This document shows, one piece after another, positions 5,330 through 8,349 of a stretch of 8,349 bases of DNA. The notes under the pieces are model-generated. The model saw nothing but the letters and a program-made list of their open reading frames with translations. It was not told the origin of the DNA and did not search any database. Numbering within the stretch: position 1 is the first letter of the stretch; the number at the start of each line of letters is the position of its first letter. The stretch comes from Actinomycetes bacterium (GTDB taxonomy: Bacteria > Actinomycetota > Thermoleophilia > Gaiellales > Gaiellaceae). The translations under genes and the position numbers were made by a program. The stretch covers positions 1 to 8,349 of the forward strand of contig JAUXJK010000077.1 of NCBI GenBank assembly GCA_030624785.1. Reading direction: 5' to 3'.

Positions 5330-6676
5330 GTGGCAGCCGGAACCGCAGTCGAGGTGGTCATGCCCCAGATGGGTGTCTCGGTTTCCGAGGGCACCGTAAC
5401 GCAATGGCTCAAGGCCATCGGTGAAACGGTTGCCCCGGACGAGCCGCTCCTCGAGATCTCAACCGACAAGGTCGACACGGAGGTCCCGTCGCCAGCCGGT
5501 GGTGTGCTTAGCGAGATTCTCGTAGCCGAGGGCGAAACCGTCGAAGTTGGAACGGTGATCGGCACGCTTCAGGCAGGCGAGGGCGCCGCGGTTGCGGCGC
5601 CGGCTGTTCCCACTGATCCCGAACCCACCGTCGCAGCGCCGAACGAGCCCCCGGCCGCGCCGGCGGTTGAGGCGACCCCCGCCGCCAAGGCCGGCACTGA
5701 CGACGAGCGGCGATCATTCGTCTCGCCTGTCGTTGCACGGATCGCCGCAGAACACAGCATCAACGTCTCCACTGTGCCGGGCACGGGTCGTGGTGGACGG
5801 GTCACCAAGAAGGACATTCTCGCCTTCATCGAGTCGGGAGCACCGACCGCCCCGGCAACACCCGCAAGTGCCCCGCCGCCGGCCGCTGCCACACCCGTAG
5901 CGGCTACGCCCGATGCTCCCAAGCCCGTTCAGAAGTCTCCGGAGCCAGCTCAGGAACTCGCACCGGGCGAGCATTCCGAGCGCTTGAGCGTCATGCGTCG
6001 GGCCATCTCAGAGCACATGCGGCATTCACTCGAGGTCTCAGCTCCCGTGACGACGGCCTTTGAGATCGACATGTCACGCGTAGTGGCGATCCGTGAGCGC
6101 CTCAAGGGCGAGTACGCCGAGCAGCATGGAGTGCGGCTCACGTACCTCGCATTGATCACCCGGGCAGCGGTCGACGCAGTAACTCAGTGGCCCTGGATCA
6201 ACGGCGAGATCCGCGGCAACCAGATCATTACGCGGAGCTATATCAACGTCGGCATTGCGGTCGCTCTCGACGACGGCAAAGGCCTGATCGTTCCAGTGAT
6301 CAAGAACGCCGAAGAGAAGAACCTTCTCGGCATCGCTCGCGCCATCGACGACCTCGCCGACCGAGCCCGCAACAAGAAGCTCTCCCCCGACGACGTTCAG
6401 GGTGGAACCTTCACGATCACCAACCCCGGCGGTTTTGGAGCGATCTTCGGGACACCGATCATCAACCAGCCGCAGTCCGCCATCCTTGACGTCGAAGCGA
6501 TCGTCAAGCGGCCGTGGGTCGTCAACGACGAGAACGGCAACGATTCGATCGCGATCAAGCCGATGATGAACCTGTGTTTGACCTATGACCACCGGCTGAT
6601 CGACGGTGCCTACGCCGCGCCGTTCATGCGCGATCTCAGGACGAACCTTGAGACGTGGGATGAATCGCGGTACTAG
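5330..6676 (+). CDS. 2-oxoacid dehydrogenase E2 component, dihydrolipoamide acyltransferase
   Basis: This 448-residue protein is the core acyltransferase of the complex; it takes the acyl group from E1 on its lipoyl arm and passes it to CoA. Domains in order: one lipoyl domain (about 6-82) with the lipoylated lysine K47 in the STDKVDTE motif; an Ala/Pro-rich flexible linker (83-128); a peripheral-subunit-binding domain (129-168) with SPVVARIA and GTGRGGRVTKKDI; a second Ala/Pro linker (170-212); and the catalytic domain (about 215-445) ending with H421-RLI-D425-G, the HxxxDG active site. A single lipoyl domain is typical of branched-chain and many bacterial enzymes. It starts with GTG. It lies 46 nt after E1 beta and 33 nt before lipB, whose product acts on K47. 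BCKDH, pyruvate and 2-oxoglutarate E2 are hard to separate; the E1 alpha/beta partner argues against 2-oxoglutarate. Confidence 0.96.
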   Translation: MAAGTAVEVVMPQMGVSVSEGTVTQWLKAIGETVAPDEPLLEISTDKVDTEVPSPAGGVLSEILVAEGETVEVGTVIGTLQAGEGAAVAAPAVPTDPEPTVAAPNEPPAAPAVEATPAAKAGTDDERRSFVSPVVARIAAEHSINVSTVPGTGRGGRVTKKDILAFIESGAPTAPATPASAPPPAAATPVAATPDAPKPVQKSPEPAQELAPGEHSERLSVMRRAISEHMRHSLEVSAPVTTAFEIDMSRVVAIRERLKGEYAEQHGVRLTYLALITRAAVDAVTQWPWINGEIRGNQIITRSYINVGIAVALDDGKGLIVPVIKNAEEKNLLGIARAIDDLADRARNKKLSPDDVQGGTFTITNPGGFGAIFGTPIINQPQSAILDVEAIVKRPWVVNDENGNDSIAIKPMMNLCLTYDHRLIDGAYAAPFMRDLRTNLETWDESRY

Positions 6677-6690
6677 CCTCACCCGAGTTT

Positions 6691-6708
6691 CGAGCTAGCT
6701 CGGCCGAG
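6691..6708. repeat. Two overlapping palindromes just before lipB
   Basis: CGAGCTAGCTCG (6691-6702) and CTCGGCCGAG (6699-6708) are both perfect palindromes and share four bases. They lie between the E2 stop and the lipB ATG at 6710. In RNA they could form alternative hairpins, one of which would hold the region next to the start codon. They may instead be chance or a weak attenuator. There is no U-tract. Confidence 0.35.
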
Positions 6709-6709
6709 T

Positions 6710-7465
6710 ATGAGTCGACTCGGCTACCTGTTTGATCTCGGATGCGTTCCATACCGTGACGCGTGGGCCCTACAGCAGTCCGTCGCCGCGGCGGTGGGTC
6801 AGGGTGCGATCCCGGACAGCGTCATTCTGCTCGAGCATCCGCCCACGATCACATGCGGTCGTCGAACGGACGAAGAGGAGCTTCATGTTCCGGCGGACGC
6901 CAACGTCGAGATCGTGGAGACGAACCGCGGCGGCAAGTCCACGTTCCACGGACCCGGCCAGCTCGTCTGTTACCCGATCCTCGATCTGAATCGCCACGGG
7001 CGCGACGTCAAGCGCTACTGCCGCGATCTCGAGGAAGCGGTGATCCGAACACTCCAAGTCTACGAGCTCGAAGCGCGCCGGTTCGATGGCCTCACCGGGG
7101 TCTGGCTCGACCGACCACCCCGCAAGATCTGCTCGATCGGCGTTCATGTCTCTCGGTGGGTCACGACGCATGGATATGCACTGAACGTTGACCTAGATCC
7201 CGCACCGTTCACGGAGTGGATCACGGCGTGCGGGCTCGAGGACGCGGCCTTCACCACCCTCACGGCCGAGCTTGGACGCTCGATCTCCGTCGGAGACGTA
7301 CGCGAAAGCGCTGCCGAGACCCTGGGCGACGTCTTCGATCTCTCGCTTGAGCCACTTCCCGCGTGTGACGTGGCCGACCTATGGCCCCAGCCCAGTCACG
7401 AGCGGATCGCCGAGCGCTCCAAGGGCGAGCAAGCGCCCACTGACGAGGCGGTTTCGGTACGGTGA
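6710..7465 (+). CDS. lipB: LipB, octanoyl-[acyl-carrier-protein]:protein octanoyltransferase
   Basis: This 251-residue enzyme moves octanoate from acyl carrier protein to the target lysine of lipoyl domains, the first step of lipoate assembly in the cytoplasm. Motifs: LLEHPPTITCGRR (40-52), the NRGGKSTFHGPGQLVCYP signature (72-89), TGVWL (129-133), KICSIGVHVSRWVTTHGYALN (139-159) and the ACGL segment. The catalytic pair of the family would be K139 and C174, both present. The C-terminus has about 30 extra charged residues after the domain, longer than many homologs and probably disordered. The ATG at 6710 lacks a good Shine-Dalgarno sequence and sits directly behind two palindromes. The gene is 33 nt after E2 and 4 nt before lipA, matching joint production of the E2 substrate and the lipoylation enzymes. 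Confidence 0.96.
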   Translation: MSRLGYLFDLGCVPYRDAWALQQSVAAAVGQGAIPDSVILLEHPPTITCGRRTDEEELHVPADANVEIVETNRGGKSTFHGPGQLVCYPILDLNRHGRDVKRYCRDLEEAVIRTLQVYELEARRFDGLTGVWLDRPPRKICSIGVHVSRWVTTHGYALNVDLDPAPFTEWITACGLEDAAFTTLTAELGRSISVGDVRESAAETLGDVFDLSLEPLPACDVADLWPQPSHERIAERSKGEQAPTDEAVSVR

Positions 7466-7469
7466 ATCG

Positions 7470-8349
7470 ATGAAATCTCTTCCGATCGCAGGAAGACCAC
7501 GCCGCCCGGAATGGATGCGGGTGAGCGCGCCAAGCGCCGATACGCGCTATCTCGAAGTAAAGGATCTGGTGCAGAGCCAGGGCCTCAACACGATCTGTGA
7601 AGAAGCGCGCTGTCCGAACATCGCTGAGTGTTGGGGTCGAGGAACGGCGACGTTTCAGATTCTCGGCGACACGTGTACGCGTGCCTGCCGCTACTGCTTC
7701 GTCAAGTCGGGACGGCCTACTGATCCGCCCGATCCTCTCGAGCCGGACCGCCTCGCGCACGCAGCGCGCGAGATGGGGCTCGGACATGTTGTGGTCACCT
7801 CAGTTGACCGCGACGATCTTCCCGATCGTGGCGCGGCTCACTATGCGGCGACGATCCGAGCGCTCAAGGACACGTTGCCAGACGCCTCTGTCGAGATTCT
7901 GACTCCCGACTTCCTCGGGGTCGAAGAGGACGCACTTGCAACCGTACTGAGCGAACAACCCGATGTCTTTAACCACAACATCGAAACGGTCAGGCGCCTT
8001 CACAAGCGGATGCGTGGCGCCAAAGTTGAGTACGACCGCGCCCTCTGGTTGCTCAAACGCGCCAAAGAGCTCGCCAGCTACGACATGCTGACCAAGTCCG
8101 GGATCATCGTCGGCCTCGGCGAAACGAACGACGAGATCGAGGAGACGATGCGCGACCTTCGAAGTCACGACGTCGACGTGGTGACGATCGGCCAGTATCT
8201 CCAGCCTTCGTCCAAGCACGCCGAGATCGACCGCTGGGTGCATCCAGACGAGTTCACGATGTTCCGCGAGCAGGGCGAGGCAATGGGATTTGGCTCAGTC
8301 TTCTCAGGGCCGCTGGTTCGCTCGAGCTACCGCGCTGACGAGCAGACGC
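7470..8349 (+). CDS. lipA: LipA, lipoyl synthase (radical SAM), 3' end beyond the window
   Basis: This radical-SAM enzyme inserts two sulfur atoms into the octanoyl group on E2 to make lipoyl. 293 residues are visible and no stop is reached. Both iron-sulfur sites are complete: the auxiliary cluster cysteines C43, C48 and C54 (CEEARCPNIAEC, the source of sulfur) and the radical-SAM CxxxCxxC C69, C73 and C76 (CTRACRYC). Other landmarks are RPEWMRV near the N-terminus, FNHNIETV (167-174), SGIIVGLGE (210-218), GQYLQPS (241-247), and RSSY (284-287), which holds the conserved serine that ligates the auxiliary cluster. Lipoyl synthases are usually about 290-320 residues, so only a short tail is missing. 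The ATG at 7470 keeps the conserved N-terminal segment; the internal ATG at 7515 would remove it. GGTGA (7461-7465) is a weak ribosome site overlapping the lipB stop, suggesting coupling. Confidence 0.97.
   Translation, partial: MKSLPIAGRPRRPEWMRVSAPSADTRYLEVKDLVQSQGLNTICEEARCPNIAECWGRGTATFQILGDTCTRACRYCFVKSGRPTDPPDPLEPDRLAHAAREMGLGHVVVTSVDRDDLPDRGAAHYAATIRALKDTLPDASVEILTPDFLGVEEDALATVLSEQPDVFNHNIETVRRLHKRMRGAKVEYDRALWLLKRAKELASYDMLTKSGIIVGLGETNDEIEETMRDLRSHDVDVVTIGQYLQPSSKHAEIDRWVHPDEFTMFREQGEAMGFGSVFSGPLVRSSYRADEQT

Noticed and set aside
5580..5960. Repetitive Ala/Pro codon runs as a possible DNA repeat
   Set aside because: They encode the flexible linkers of E2, a normal feature of lipoyl acyltransferases.
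6074..6682. A 202-codon minus-strand frame opposite the E2 catalytic domain
   Set aside because: Antisense shadow; the plus-strand E2 explains the region fully.
1..8349. Mobile elements, CRISPR arrays, tRNA/rRNA genes or a phage-defence system
   Set aside because: No transposase, terminal repeats, regularly spaced repeats, RNA-gene motifs or defence domains were seen; all larger stretches are accounted for by housekeeping genes.

Overview
The window is an ordinary, gene-dense bacterial chromosome segment with high GC, frequent GTG starts and tightly packed operons. CIRCE/HrcA-type control of groESL, the actinobacterial look of GroEL and GroES, a possible leaderless GTG gene and the gene order suggest a deep-branching actinobacterium (Thermoleophilia- or Rubrobacter-like). 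That placement is an inference from sequence character, not from a search. I see no mobile element, CRISPR array, tRNA or rRNA, and no sign of recent transfer.

Left part (1-2480). The last 52 codons of an unidentified plus-strand gene end at 159. Facing it is the minus-strand groES-groEL operon (groES 2227-1916, groEL 1876-245). A strong hairpin at 193-222 sits between the two convergent genes. Upstream of groES is a perfect 27-bp CIRCE operator over the likely transcription start. A second CIRCE-like element with one mismatch lies 67 bp further upstream, centre to centre.

Middle (2484-3176). A small plus-strand ASCH-domain protein is divergent from groES. It is convergent with a small minus-strand protein bearing four CxxC pairs (two zinc ribbons).

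Right part (3263-8349). A plus-strand operon encodes the E1 alpha, E1 beta and E2 subunits of a 2-oxoacid dehydrogenase complex (branched-chain or pyruvate type). It is followed by lipB and by a lipA that runs off the window end. Gaps are -1, 46, 33 and 4 nt, so co-transcription is likely. The logic is coherent: E2 carries one lipoyl domain whose lysine must be lipoylated, LipB transfers octanoate to it from acyl carrier protein, and LipA inserts the two sulfurs. No E3 (dihydrolipoyl dehydrogenase) is seen; it must lie outside the window.

I found no convincing new biological system. The most useful leads are the paired CIRCE elements, the ASCH protein that shares key residues with the YqfB amidohydrolase, and the zinc-ribbon gene that shares a short divergent promoter region with the dehydrogenase-lipoylation operon.
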